Origin: Loripinus fragilis
Taxonomy: Eukaryota > Mollusca > Bivalvia > Lucinida > Lucinidae
Direction of reading: 5' to 3'
NCBI GenBank assembly: GCA_964019695.1
Contig: OZ026516.1
Coordinates: 101,680,368 to 101,744,367 of the forward strand
Length of the DNA: 64,000 bases
Shown here: positions 35,166 through 45,642 of the stretch, in pieces
Layout of the letters: every line of letters begins with the position of its first letter
How positions within the stretch are numbered: the first letter of the stretch is position 1
Made by a program: the position numbers and the translations under genes
Notes under the pieces: generated by a model
Databases searched by the model: none
What the model saw: the letters and a program-made list of their open reading frames with translations, nothing else
Told to the model about the DNA's origin: nothing

Positions 35166-35274
35166 CTCTTTTTTCCTCATTTTATTTTCATAATCTTGAC
35201 TTAATCTCATCACTTCTGTCTGCTTCAGTTCCATCTCACCAAGTTTTGCTTTGTACGTCCTCGCTAAATCAGAC
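35166..35274 (-). CDS. Coiled-coil gene exon 7
   Basis: A 109-nt exon, acceptor 'aattttag' and donor 'gtaatt'. It completes AA|G (Lys) from exon 6 and ends in phase 0. Thirty-six codons include SDLARTYKAKLGEMELKQ and MRLSQDYENKMRKKE, classic coiled-coil composition. Alternate-frame ORFs over it are shadows. Confidence 0.85.
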
Positions 35275-35324
35275 CTAAAATTAGATAAACAATCTCATAA
35301 AACCATACAAAAACAGGTGTGCTT

Positions 35325-35525
35325 AGGGTAACCCTGCTCAACTTTATCTGCTAGTTTGACACACTGCCGGCAGAGTCACCATGTTGTGTCCTTGAGCAAG
35401 TCACTAAATATTCGCTGCTAAGTACTGGTTCAACCCAGGAAGACAGGAAATTGACCCGACATGGCTGAAAAATTGTTGACGGGGAGGTAAAGCATCAAAG
35501 CAAACAAACCAACTTTATCTAGCAA
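35325..35525 (+). mobile_element. SINE, plus orientation, head degraded
   Basis: 'tgtccttgagcaagtcacta', 'tactggttcaacccaggaag' and 'gctgaaaaattgttgacggg' end in 'aaagcaaacaaacc', the reverse of the other copies. Confidence 0.65.
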
Positions 35526-35960
35526 TTAACATATCACATTCACACACCATGTTTAACCCTACTTGAGATACTTGACTCAGCCACTAAGGTAAATTTGCAT
35601 AAAAATAGGAAAACTTAGACCAAATATCTAATATTTAGAAATATTTATTGAAAATGAGAGAAATATATAGTAGAATGACAACTCATTAAAACTTATGATA
35701 TTTATGTTATTTTAATACTTATGCAAAATATCTGATACTTACTTATCTCTTATCTGTTATCTTACTAGAATTAGTAAAAGTTTACTTGGCTGCAATAGAT
35801 GGTTCAGAACCACGCCCAGAATGTCACTCAAAAGTCACCTGATAGTGTATAACTGACCAATGCAAAAACAACTTAGCATGTGACATAGTCCCAAAAAACA
35901 AAATCGCACATGTCCAAACTCCCACAATTAATCTAGATTTACCTTACAGTTAGTGGATGG
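35526..35960. other. Intronic sequence, no recognised feature
   Basis: AT-rich, nothing recognised. Confidence 0.5.
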
Positions 35961-35964
35961 ATGC

Positions 35965-36180
35965 ATACCTTTTAACTTTGCATGCTGGGTAATTTTTAAT
36001 TTTTTGTCATCTGCTGATTTTTTTTCAAAATCATCTTTTTCAAAACATTCTTTCAGGAATATCATCATTGTCAAATAGTTTGGATCATGATCAGGCCAGA
36101 CATTTTGTCTGGCCTGATCTGGATCCAAACTGTTTGCATAGGTTATCAGCAGGCAACACTAGTAGACAAAGAGTTAAAGT
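35965..36180. repeat. 'ttggatccagatcaggcc' MITE copy
   Basis: 'ttaactttgcatgctgggta' start. Core 'gatcaggccagacattttgt / ctggcctgatctggatccaa', then 'gttatcagcaggcaacacta'. Confidence 0.8.
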
Positions 36181-36249
36181 AGGTGTGGTTTTCAGAAAGG
36201 TGAATTCCCTTCCAGGGTAATATTTCTGGGAAACCTTGCATACTATTTA

Positions 36250-36560
36250 CCTGCATGTGACAAACTCTAAGCCAATCAAAATTCTAGAAGCAGATATTCA
36301 TGTTCATGTGACAACCTCTTAGCCAATCAAAATTCTATATGCAGATATTCATGTTCATGTGACAACCTCTAAGCCAATCAAAATTCTATACGCAGATATT
36401 CAAATTCATGTGACAATCTCTAAACCAATCAAAATTCTATATGCAGATATTCATGTTCATGTGACAACCTCTAAGTCAAATCAAAATTCTATAATATGCA
36501 GATATTCACATTCATGTGAAAATCTCTAAGTCAATCACAATTCTATAAGCAGCTACTGAA
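36250..36560. repeat. 51-bp tandem repeat, six units
   Basis: Unit 'gacaacctctaagccaatca', 'aaattctatatgcagatatt', 'catgttcatgt'. 'gacaacctct' starts at 36310 and 36361, giving the 51-bp period. Outer units are diverged. Confidence 0.92.
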
Positions 36561-36607
36561 TAAACATGTGATTGAGTAACTTTCACTGTAACCTTTTAGC
36601 CACTTAC

Positions 36608-36687
36608 TTTGTAACTGCACTTTTTCTGTCAGCATCTTTATAAGACTGGTCAAATGATATATTAGCACGAGCTCTACTCTTTGTTAA
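36608..36687 (-). CDS. Coiled-coil gene exon 6 (start uncertain)
   Basis: An 80-nt exon from acceptor 'actttcag' to donor 'gtaagt'. Read in phase 0 it gives LTKSRARANISFDQSYKD then ADRKSAVT and leaves AA, which exon 7 completes. Exon 5, however, ends with two spare bases. Either a small exon of length 3n+1 between 36.7 and 40.7 kb was missed, or the weaker acceptor 11 bases further in is used (exon 36608-36676), which restores the frame. The coding frame itself is well supported by the fit to exon 7. Confidence 0.75.
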
Positions 36688-36699
36688 CTGAAAGTTAAG

Positions 36700-37560
36700 C
36701 AAAGAGTGAATATTCATGGATATAATATTGTTAGAAAAATATTATTTTCTAGATGTTTGTCGATAGCGTGGATAAGGCTTCACTAAGGATAAAAACAGAA
36801 GCAGGTGTCGAAATTAACATAACACAAAAAGGTGCAGAAACAAGCACATAGTGAGTATATTAAATAACAGAAAAGATGTCTGTCCACAACGCTATTCCAC
36901 ATACACATATAAGTTTTCATTAAAGCACTGGGCACTTTGAGTTTTTATTACCAATAACAAAAATGCTATGTTTTTCTAATTCTATTTCCGAGGATGTATG
37001 ATAACTATAGCCATATGGATACCCCTAGTTAGGTTCTTATCAAGGGTAATGTTTTACTTTGACAAACCTGTTTGACATCGACAAGATGATTTTGCAAAGA
37101 GCTGTTTTGAAACAGTAATCAATAGTCATTTGATTTGGGTTTTAAAAATTCTTCATTTTAGAGAGCCAAGAAATGGTTTTGATATATAATAACCTGTGTC
37201 ATAATGAATTGCAGTATATGGGTTTGTCCTGTAATTGCTCTGTACTTTTGAAAAATACTTTAGATCTTAATTGGGAGCAGCTTATTATTCCCAATGTTCA
37301 AAAAATTCAGATCTTTTCAGCAAATCAATTGGATAACAGCAACAGCAAAATGTTCTTCAAAAACTAAACATCAAAATGACAATAGTTAATTACCTCATTC
37401 GACTATAGCTTTTGTGTTAAGGATTGCTAGCTGGACAGACATCTACGGGGACCCGGATGGGGGCACCATAAATCACAATTCATAAAAATTTTAGCCCTTT
37501 CACCAGTAGCTGGTAAAATTGTTTACACAAAAAATGCTATAATTTGGTAATGGTTTAATA
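36700..37560. other. Intronic sequence, no recognised feature
   Basis: Searched for the exon that would repair the exon 5-6 phase; none recognised. Confidence 0.45.
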
Positions 37561-37599
37561 AATAATATTTTGATACAAAAACTGCTAATCATTACAAAA

Positions 37600-37830
37600 T
37601 TGAGGCCCTTGAATTTGGATCCCAGTATTCCATATCCCTTTAATTATTTGGAAAAATATCCCATATCCCTAAAATAAATATGGCAAATATCCCCAAAATT
37701 CATAAAGCATTGTATCCCCATATCCCTAAAGTTAATCCAAGTATCCTGTATTCCTTTAAATATTTACAAAAATATCCCGTATCCCTTTAAGTTTTTGGCC
37801 AATATCGCTATATCCCTAAAAACCCTTCCA
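37600..37830. repeat. 'tatcccatatcccta' imperfect tandem repeat
   Basis: Irregular units such as 'aatatcccatatccctaaaa', 'tatccccatatccctaaagt' and 'aatatcccgtatcccttt'. Confidence 0.7.
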
Positions 37831-38049
37831 GGGCCTCAAAGTTACTAAGGTATTAAACCATTATTCACTAGCACATACCACTAAAACATGAAAAGCCATT
37901 AATCACTAATAAATGTACATAAATCCCATCCAGGCCCTCATTTAAGTGCTATACAATCAGAACTTTTTGGCTTCAGCCATCTTAGTCAAAACCAGTGACC
38001 ATGCTTCTTTTTTTTCTTCTTTTTTTACATTTGTCTTGCTGAACCAATG

Positions 38050-38112
38050 AGGAGTTGAGTTGAGGCTTAAAGTCCCAGTCAGCAATATTTCAGTCATGTT
38101 GGGACTACTGAA
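38050..38112 (-). mobile_element. SINE central-domain fragment
   Basis: 'aagtcccagtcagcaatatt' and 'tcagtcatgttgggactact' match the central domain of the intact SINE. Confidence 0.5.
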
Positions 38113-38117
38113 CCTAG

Positions 38118-38218
38118 GAATATCCTGTTTAGAAAACAGTGTGGCTCCAGATCAGTTGGTTTCTTCAGAAGCCAACTGATCAGGAAACACACTATTTTCC
38201 TTTCAGTCTGTGAACCTA
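38118..38218. repeat. 'agatcagctggct' hairpin MITE, copy 2
   Basis: 'gtggctccagatcagttggt / gccaactgatcaggaaacac' core flanked by 'gtttagaaaacag' and 'ctattttcctttcag'. Confidence 0.7.
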
Positions 38219-38363
38219 TGTTATGAATGGAATTCTGCAATGAAACTAGCTGGCAGCTAGGAATACATTCAATCAGGAAAGCCCGGCACGAATCGAATCA
38301 AGCCTTGGTGTACGTAAGGCGCATTACGCGTAGTACCATGTATGAAAAAGCTCCCTTTTGTTA

Positions 38364-39399
38364 TACCCTATTCCACACAGGCCACGAATCGCGTGAATCG
38401 CAAAAAAATTGTTTTTTTTTTCTTATTCGAGGGGATTCGTGAGGTTTCATTATTTTTTTTTCTCCAATTGTGATGTTCTACGAGTCAGTCCCAATTCAGA
38501 TACGATGTCGTTACGAATATTTGGGGAATCAGCACAATTTGGCTGGAATCGCGCAAGAATTCATTACGATTAGCAAAATAACATTACAACATGCTGCACG
38601 AAAGTTTAGGAATCAATTAGGAATCAGTTAAGAATATGCCGAATGCAGCACAAATTGGGCACGAATTAACAAAAGTCCGCGACGATTCGCGAGATTTTCT
38701 CTCACGATAGTTATAAAAAAAGGCCAATACATGCTTCGGGGCATTAGTTCCAAAATAATTGATCCTAGTAATGCAGCAGTTGAACTGATCTTGCAACTTG
38801 AGTGTTGTAAACGGCTTCTTATATAGCTAGAAGAAAACAACTACGTTAAAGTCGAGAGGCCCTGACCCAGACTCTTTGAATTGGAAAAATATGGCAGTTA
38901 TCCATTGGCAAAATCACCAGCCAGGAGCTACTGACTGATCCTGTTTGTGCTCCAGAATCTGCCAAATCTGTTTCAACTTCTAGGAATGCTCACATGCTCA
39001 TGACGGGGTAATTAATCTTAGGGAAAATCCTTCTACTATCTCTTCCTCGGTTTTATTGATTGGTTTAATCTCCTGATTCCCCACGAATGAGTTAAGAGTA
39101 GCTACGAATCCCCAAAAACACCTCTGAATCGATAACGATTCAGTTACTTTGTCCAAGAATGCCTTAGGAATTTGGTACGAATCAAACACGATTTTTCGAA
39201 TCGGGGAATTCGTGACAGTTCAAAACTTTTGAGCCGAATTACCCATATACCTACGAATAGAAAGAACTCACTACGGACTGTGTGAATCAGTTAAGATCTT
39301 CACGAACTGGGTACGATTCAGACACGAATCCAAATATTTGTCAATTAGTGTCAATTAGTGTCAATTCGTGGGATTCGGGGCCTGTGTGAAATAGGGGTA
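38364..39399. mobile_element. TA-flanked ATTCG-rich element, 1.04 kb
   Basis: Left end 'TACCCTATTCCACACAGGCC' and right end 'ggcctgtgtgaaataggggta' are inverted copies with TA at both edges. Both subterminal regions are packed with 'gaatcg', 'attcgtg' and 'cacgaat' words. The ORFs inside are short and show no transposase motif, so it is non-autonomous. Confidence 0.88.
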
Positions 39400-40714
39400 T
39401 TAGCCAGAACTGGTGTAAGGAAAATTAGTTCTGTAGCATGTGGGTTCAGCCCTATTAAAATCCATTTTTCTGATTACCCGAAAAGTTAAATCAGCAGAAT
39501 AAATGAAGTTTATGTATTTTCAATAAAATATTGCTATATCATCTTCCTAAAAATCTACGACGTTTATTTTGAAATGTTGTAATAGTTTTTTCCACTGCAT
39601 TCAAACTTGTTATTGTGTTGGCATGGTTTCTGTGATGTCAACGTCACATTATCAATGTATACGCTCAATGTACATCAGAGGTGTGATTCCACGGAATTGG
39701 CCGATGCAGATCCCATTGGGAATACGTTATGCTGTCAGTGTATTCTGCAGGTCAATGGATATCTATTAGTATACTGAAGGATTGTTCAATGTAGAATTTG
39801 GTACAATAAAGTTTGGAAGGTTCAATATACATTTTAAGGAGTCACAAATTGAAATTTCAAAATTATAATGTTTCTGTCCCTATCTGAGGATTATTTTTTA
39901 TTTCAGCCACCAAAGCAGACACATTAAGACAAGCCATATATAAATCAGGTTTCATTATAGGAAGTGATATTTTTTCTTGGTTTTATATATATATCTTGTC
40001 TAAGTGTCTCCAATATAAACAAAGTTTAAGATTGTAAAACTTTAAAATTCTAATTATACAGCACTGTAAATGTGAAAAAAAAAAAAATATCGTACACCAA
40101 TATACTGAATAATATAAATATTGTTTCTATATAATTCAAATGGCAAGTTGTTAGAACCGAAACAATTTTTTTTTCCATTTATTTTTACCGTAAATCTTTT
40201 CATACTGTTTCAAAATTTGACAAAGTTGCACTGTTACTCGACACAGAGAAAGCATAGACATGCCCTTTTTACCGGTATGTTATTTGAACGCAGTTTGCAA
40301 TTAAATTTCATGCTGACACCAAAAATGCCTCGGAAGCCAAGCATAGTTACAGATATAACATAATCACCTGCATTTTGATTTTTTTCTATGAAATTTGCAT
40401 TTTGAAATCTTTCTAGGAAATTACCTGCATTTTGAAAATTTCTAGGAAATCATATATATTTTAGCAAATAAGGAAACAACTTTCTTCTTTTTTTATCTTG
40501 CCATTTAAAATATGTATAAAAAACCTTAAATGAAGGATTGAATTTGTTGAGAGAAAAGTTAATCCCTCATCTGTGCTTTCTTGGATCATATCGGTACGGC
40601 CATCAATACCAGACTCCTTCTTTTATGGTTCAATAAAAAATAAGTGTTCATTCTAAAGGGTTACCAATGGGGTTACCAGGCTCTACTGGTTGCCATAGAA
40701 ACAGCCAGACTTAC
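39400..40714. other. Intronic sequence, no recognised feature
   Basis: AT-rich with poly-A and poly-T runs. No exon with a compatible phase recognised. Confidence 0.45.
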
Positions 40715-40794
40715 AATCTCAAATGCATTTTCCTATCTGATGCCTTATTCATTTCAGATTCAATCTTGTCCATATTCACTCGTTTTTTTGTCGT
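40715..40794 (-). CDS. Coiled-coil gene exon 5
   Basis: An 80-nt exon, acceptor 'tttcag' and donor 'gtaagt'. It enters in phase 0 after exon 4 and leaves TT. Twenty-six codons include TTKKRVNMDKIESEMNKA and SDRKMHLR. Its length and pattern resemble exon 6 (both 80 nt, both ending near a DRK motif), which could reflect an old internal duplication. The exit phase does not match exon 6 as drawn. Confidence 0.8.
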
Positions 40795-40944
40795 CTGAAA
40801 AATAATCGACACTTTACACGAGGGTGCAGTATTGTGTTTTGTGGACAATTTTTTTTATATTTCTAAATAAAATGTTTTTGCATGATGTTGCTATATTCTG
40901 AGCAGTGCAAGCAATGGAGGCCATATTTGACCTTTGCCTTGGTA

Positions 40945-41030
40945 ATTGCTATTATTGTTGAAATATGAATGATGCCTGGAAAACTGCATATTTTGCAGTT
41001 TTCCGGATATCACTCAAATTTCAATCAAGA
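40945..41030. repeat. Hairpin 'ggaaaactgcatattttgca'
   Basis: 'gaaatatgaatgatgcctgg / ccggatatcactcaaatttc' arms around a perfect 'aaaactgca / tgcagtttt' core. Confidence 0.75.
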
Positions 41031-41531
41031 CTTGAAGATGTCATCAGTAGCAAACCTAACATAGACAAATACACTGTCCATATCACTATACTTCCACAAA
41101 CAGTTTATGCTAGTGACATAAGGTAAATCCCCAAACCATTTTAACTCTCAATAACTGTGTGAGATCTACTGATAACTTAAATTTAGTACCAAAACATATG
41201 ACCTCACTGTCGGGATCTCCTTGTTTAATTATAGGTAATTTAGTAAAAATCTAAAAAAGCTGCCTTCAAAAACACAAACACAATACATTGCACACCATGT
41301 TTTAGATAATAAGTTTGATATTTAGCTGGCAGTAAAGACGTCAGTTTTCTTAGTCCCTGAGTTTCTGAAATAATCACACCCACAAAGTTAACACATGATT
41401 TTAAAGCAAGCAAAATCTTTCATAATAAATTATTAACAAAATAACAAGTGTTTTAAGTGTTGCAATAAATTACCAGTATATACTTAAATGCTCTAACTTT
41501 TAGACTATTTGTATTCACATTTAAAGCAAAG

Positions 41532-41744
41532 TACAGTTAAAACCTGTCTTAAGCGGCCACTCCAAAATAGACAAAACAAAGATCTTAATGACAAGTAGTA
41601 GCTAAATGAAGGTCGAAAATATTGCAGAATGCTCCCCCTGGAGCATGCTGCAATACTTTTGACCTGCATTTAGCAATATTCGGTCTTGAAAACCAATTTT
41701 TGTCTTCTTTTTGAGTGGCTGTTTTTAAGACAGGTTTTACTGTA
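41532..41744. mobile_element. CAGTTAAAACC hairpin MITE copy
   Basis: 'TACAGTTAAAACCTGTCTTA' to 'agacaggttttactgta'. The core 'attgcagaatgctccccctg / gagcatgctgcaatactttt' has one mismatch. Confidence 0.88.
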
Positions 41745-41784
41745 TACCTCTTTACAGACCAATCTATAGTTTAAACATTTATTA

Positions 41785-41905
41785 ATGCCTGTTTGTAGTA
41801 TAGTCAAACTATTACCTCAAGGTGCTGAAGGCCTTGTACAATAGTGCATCAGGTCATCCACAGCACCTCAGGGTAATAGTTTGACTAAACTATAAACAGG
41901 CTCAA
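41785..41905. repeat. Inverted repeat 'gcctgtttgtagtatagtca'
   Basis: The complement 'tgactaaactataaacaggc' closes it. 'aactattacctcaaggtgct / agcacctcagggtaatagtt' pairs inside. Confidence 0.85.
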
Positions 41906-41939
41906 AGTGTTCTACTCATTATAACTAAGAAACAAAAGG

Positions 41940-43105
41940 GCCCTAGGGTCCTGGATTGCTCACCTGAGTCCTGGCACATGAATAGATAATGTATTGGCCT
42001 GTGGCTAAGGACACATGATTTAAAGATATTTCTATTTTTAGCTCTGGTAGCCATGTAATTCAGCAAAGCTAAACCGTCTGATCAATTTTAGTATAGGGCA
42101 ACATGAGAACCATTTCTGTGAAATTATTTTGATTTTGGACCAGTGGTTCAGGAGAAAATGGTATTTAATGATATATCTTATCTAGAGCTCTGGAGGCCCT
42201 TTTTCTGAGGAGTAGAACCATTTGTGCAATTTTGGTAGGAGACATCATAAGGAACAATTCTGGGAAATTATTATGAATTTGGACCAGAGGTTCAGGAGAT
42301 GTTGTTAAAAGATATTTCTTATCAAGAGCTCTGGCGGCCCTTCAAGTCAGCAGAGCATAACCATTTGTGCAATTTTGGTAGAAGGAATCCTGAGGAACAA
42401 TTCTGTGAAATTATTTTGAATTTGGACCAGTGGTATAGGAGATGTTTTAAAGATTTTTTATCTGGAACTCTGGCAGCCCTTGTGTTCAGTGGAGCTGAAC
42501 CATTTGTGCCATTTTTGTATAGGACATTATGAGGAACAATTCTGTGAAATTATTTTTATTTTTGGGCAGTGGTTCAGGAGATGTCGTTTAAAGAGAATTC
42601 TTATCCAGAGCTCTGGCAGCCCCTCTGTTCCAAGGAGCAGAACCATTTGTGCAATTTTGGTAGAAGACATCATAAGGAACAAGCCTGTGAAATTAATTTG
42701 AATTTGGACCAGTGGTTCAGGAGGAGATGACGTTTAACTATTTTTCTTATTTAGAGCTCTGGCAGTCCTTTTGTTCAGGGGAGCGGAACCATTTGTGCAA
42801 TTTTAATAGAGGCTATCCTGAAAAATTGTTTTGAATTTGGACCTGTGGTTCAGGAGGAGATGTCATATAAAAGATTTTTTTATCTGGATCTCTGGTTGCC
42901 CTCGTGTTCAGTTCAGTGGAACCATTTGTGCAATTTTGGTAGAGGGCATCATGGGTAACATACATGTGAAGTTAATTTAAATTTGGACCAGTGGTTCAGG
43001 AGATGCCGTTTAAAGTAAAATTTTATGCACGATGCACACAACATGACGGACTAAGACCGATCACAATAGCTCACCTTGAGCATTTGGCTCAGGTGAGCTA
43101 AAAAG
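41940..43105. mobile_element. Second hairpin-ended tandem-array element, unit about 140 bp
   Basis: Units contain 'gagctctggcagcccttttg', 'gaaccatttgtgcaattttg' and 'tttggaccagtggttcagga'. The 'accatttgtgc' landmark falls near 42217, 42359, 42499, 42641, 42787 and 42920. The left edge carries 'gctcacctgagtcctgg'. The right edge ends in the hairpin 'ctcaccttgagc / gctcaggtgag' then 'ctaaaaag', the same terminal module as at 31371. The two ORFs of 73-77 residues are repeat read-through. Confidence 0.88.
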
Positions 43106-43230
43106 TACCTACACTTTATGTTTCTGGCCATAAACAACAAAGTTATTGGGAGTTTAAAGTTGCCAAACCACATCTGGGTCTGCACTGTTTGTCTAGGCGT
43201 TTTTGGTAGACACTTAGCATGCATACTTAC

Positions 43231-43328
43231 ATCATGCTTTTGATGAACATAGTCTCTTTTTAATACTGTATATTTTTGTAAACCAACATTTAATTTCTTT
43301 TCTTCAGACATCCGCTTCTTTGTGATTG
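43231..43328 (-). CDS. Coiled-coil gene exon 4
   Basis: A 98-nt exon, acceptor 'ttttgcag' and donor 'gtaagt'. It completes G|CA (Ala) from exon 3 and ends in phase 0. Thirty-two codons include ITKKRMSEEKKLNVGLQK and TVLKRDYVHQKHD. The longer 132-residue ORF over this region extends into intron and is not the product. Confidence 0.84.
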
Positions 43329-43574
43329 CTGCAAAAAAAAAGTACAAAAATGATCGAATATGCTTTTCACTCGTAAAAAGGCACAAACACTGATATTCTC
43401 TTATTTGAATAATATGCACACACATATGGGCCTCGAAGTGAGAAATCATGACACGTGAGTGTGATCCCTCGATATATACAATGGACCATCCAAAGTTTAT
43501 TGTATCAATCCAGAAAAAAGAATATTTATTTTATCACAAGCAGTGAATTCAATGCATATCAAATGTGAGTAAAA

Positions 43575-43680
43575 TTGGTATTTTTCTACAGTGAAAAAAT
43601 ATCGTATTTTTTCACTTGTGACTGATAAGATTTATATTTTCACTGTAGCAAAACAAGGCTTTCTAGGCCATTTTGGGACT
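43575..43680. repeat. 'gtgaaaaaatatcg' inverted repeat
   Basis: 'tctacagtgaaaaaatatcg' pairs with the downstream 'tttttcacttgtg' and 'ttttcactgtag'. It resembles the better copy at 43985-44150. Confidence 0.6.
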
Positions 43681-43984
43681 GGGATTTTTTATCAAAAGCT
43701 TTTAAGTGAAGAATATTTGTCAGAAAAAACGCTACAAATGTTGTGACATCAACATCAAACATAATGACGTCACTGTTTGACCTGGCGTAGCTTACCCTAA
43801 GGCACACTCAATAGACTTTCTTTAAATGCTGATTTCTTACGTTTCATTCCTTAAAATATGATTCTAAGTCATTTTCTAGGTGCAAACTTTACACCCAATG
43901 TTATACCCAATAAACACATTGCAAAAGTCAAATCAAACGAGAAACAACCAAGGAAATAGTTAGGTTGTGATTTCTGTATTTCTG

Positions 43985-44150
43985 TTGAGTACAAAATAAA
44001 AAGCAAATTTACTTTTTTTCCACAAATACCAAATATATTTCATCTCGTGCGGTGAAAATATCAGCATTTTCACTCGTGAAAAATACTGATTTTTTTTCAC
44101 CGCACTCGATGAAATATATTTGGTATTCACCTCAAAAAAGTAAATATCCT
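43985..44150. repeat. 'accaaatatatttcatc' palindromic MITE
   Basis: 'aataccaaatatatttcatc / gatgaaatatatttggtatt' outer arms. 'cgtgcggtgaaaatatcagc / tttttcaccgcactcg' inner arms. Confidence 0.88.
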
Positions 44151-44184
44151 CTTTATATTAGTGCATAAAGGTTTCACTTTGACT

Positions 44185-44270
44185 TAGTGTCTTCTGCTAA
44201 TAACTTTAGTTTGGACCCAAATCAGGCCCGACTGATCTAGGTCAAAACAGTTTGACACTCCTTAATATAT
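44185..44270. repeat. 'ttggatccagatcaggcc' MITE, short inverted copy
   Basis: 'cttctgctaataactttagt', 'gacccaaatcaggcccgact' and 'aaaacagtttgacactcctt'. Confidence 0.6.
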
Positions 44271-44410
44271 CACTCCCAGATGCAGCATAGTGTGATAAAC
44301 TTTTTACACCAAGATGACAAGGTTTTTTTTATGACATAGCTCAAATAATGCAGAAAGTCAAGAAGAAGAAATAATTCTTAAAAATTTAAATTATGAACAG
44401 AATTTATTAC

Positions 44411-44519
44411 CATTTTCAAAGTCCCTGAGTGTTTGTCGAACAGATCTCTGATTTTTAATGATGTCTCCCTCTGTTCTCTTGAGCTCCCTTTCTTCCTGTT
44501 TATGTTGCCACATGTGATC
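44411..44519 (-). CDS. Coiled-coil gene exon 3
   Basis: A 109-nt exon, acceptor 'catgttgcag' and donor 'gtaata'. It starts in phase 0, which joins directly to exon 2, and leaves one base (G). Thirty-six codons include DHMWQHKQEERELKRTEG and IIKNQRSVRQTLRDFEN. The end of a pogo-like MITE (44537) lies 15 bases upstream of the acceptor AG, so the branch-point region appears to be supplied by the transposon. Confidence 0.84.
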
Positions 44520-44536
44520 CTGCAACATGAACACAC

Positions 44537-44743
44537 TACAGTAAAACCTGTCTTAAGCGGCCGCTCCAAAATAGACAAACAAAGATCTTAATGACGAATG
44601 TTAGCTTTATGAAGGTTGAAAGTGTTGCAGAATGCTCCACTTGGAGCATTCTGCAATACTTTTGACCTGCATTAAGCGATAATCGGTCTTGAAAACCAAT
44701 TTTTGTCTTCTTTTTGAATGACTGCTTAACACAGGTTTTACTA
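44537..44743. mobile_element. CAGTAAAACC hairpin MITE next to exon 3
   Basis: 'TACAGTAAAACCTGTCTTAA' to 'acacaggttttactat', with core 'gttgcagaatgctccacttg / gagcattctgcaatactttt'. Confidence 0.88.
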
Positions 44744-44834
44744 TCCATTATATGTATGAATAAAATATATAATTACAGGATTGGAAGATGTATGGTAAAT
44801 GTAATAAAATAAAAACTAAAATCTGTTCGCAAAT

Positions 44835-44965
44835 CAAATGTCGGTTATCAGGGCTGGAAGTCACAAAGTGCTTGTCTGAATAGCAAACAGGGAAGACCCT
44901 GATCAGGCTGCTTCTTCAGAAGCAGTCTGATCTGGATCTGCACTGTTTCTCTATGCCTGCTACAT
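44835..44965. repeat. 'gcagtctgatcagggtctt' MITE, copy 2 (inverted)
   Basis: 'ggttatcagggctggaagtc' edge. Core 'ccctgatcaggctgcttctt / agaagcagtctgatctggat'. Confidence 0.8.
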
Positions 44966-44989
44966 GAATACAGTACATTATATAACTGA

Positions 44990-45190
44990 ATAAATGGGCC
45001 TCGACGCGAGAAAACCTGTCTTCGGGGGTTTGTGAACGACACAGGCGCAGACCAGCCTGCGCATTCGCGCAGTCTGATCAGCGCCTTTGTTATTCACGTT
45101 TTGTAAAGAACAATATCTAAGCTTGCAATGTTTGGGTATGACTTTTTGGCAGGCAACTAGTGCTTGAAATTTTAGAACATTTCTCATAGG
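44990..45190. repeat. 'cgagaaaacctgtcttcgg' MITE, copy 4
   Basis: 'cgacgcgagaaaacctgtct', 'acaggcgcagaccagcctgc' and 'gcgcagtctgatcagcgcct'. Confidence 0.8.
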
Positions 45191-45469
45191 GGAATAAAGT
45201 ATCTTAACTTTTTGTTTCCTATATTCTTAACTCACCATGAATTGTTTGACAACCAACATACAGTTAATTCTATGCCATTTTTTCTTACTTTTGCTTATCA
45301 TTTATAAAAAGAACACAAAGTTCAGTTAAAATTATGAAACGATCAAAGTCATTTCAATCTCGTTATCCAAATTAAGACATGAAATCTAGTACTCCTACTA
45401 CACCAAGACGGCCCAAAACTCCAAAATTTGAGCATTCTTAGTAATTCAAGTTAAAAGCCATTAACTAAA

Positions 45470-45642
45470 TAACAGAGTTCTCACTAACTCCAAATTTGGA
45501 TTAATTTACTCCAACTTTTTGATTCTGACTCCAACTTTATTCAAAAGCGCCAATAGAAAAGTATGGTAAAACTCCAATTTTTTCTGGCAAACAGCATTTT
45601 TACTCCTATTTTCGAAATCCTAGTGAGAACTCTGTAAATAAC
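45470..45642. mobile_element. 'acagagttctcacta' MITE, 165 bp
   Basis: Ends 'ACAGAGTTCTCACTA' and 'TAGTGAGAACTCTGT' are exact inverted copies. Flanks 'aaata' (left) and 'aaata' (right) look like a short target duplication. The interior is rich in 'actccaa' words. Confidence 0.85.

Noticed and set aside
43051..43449. 132-residue minus-strand ORF
   Set aside because: Only 43231-43328 is exon 4. The rest runs into intron beyond clear splice sites and into the array end module.
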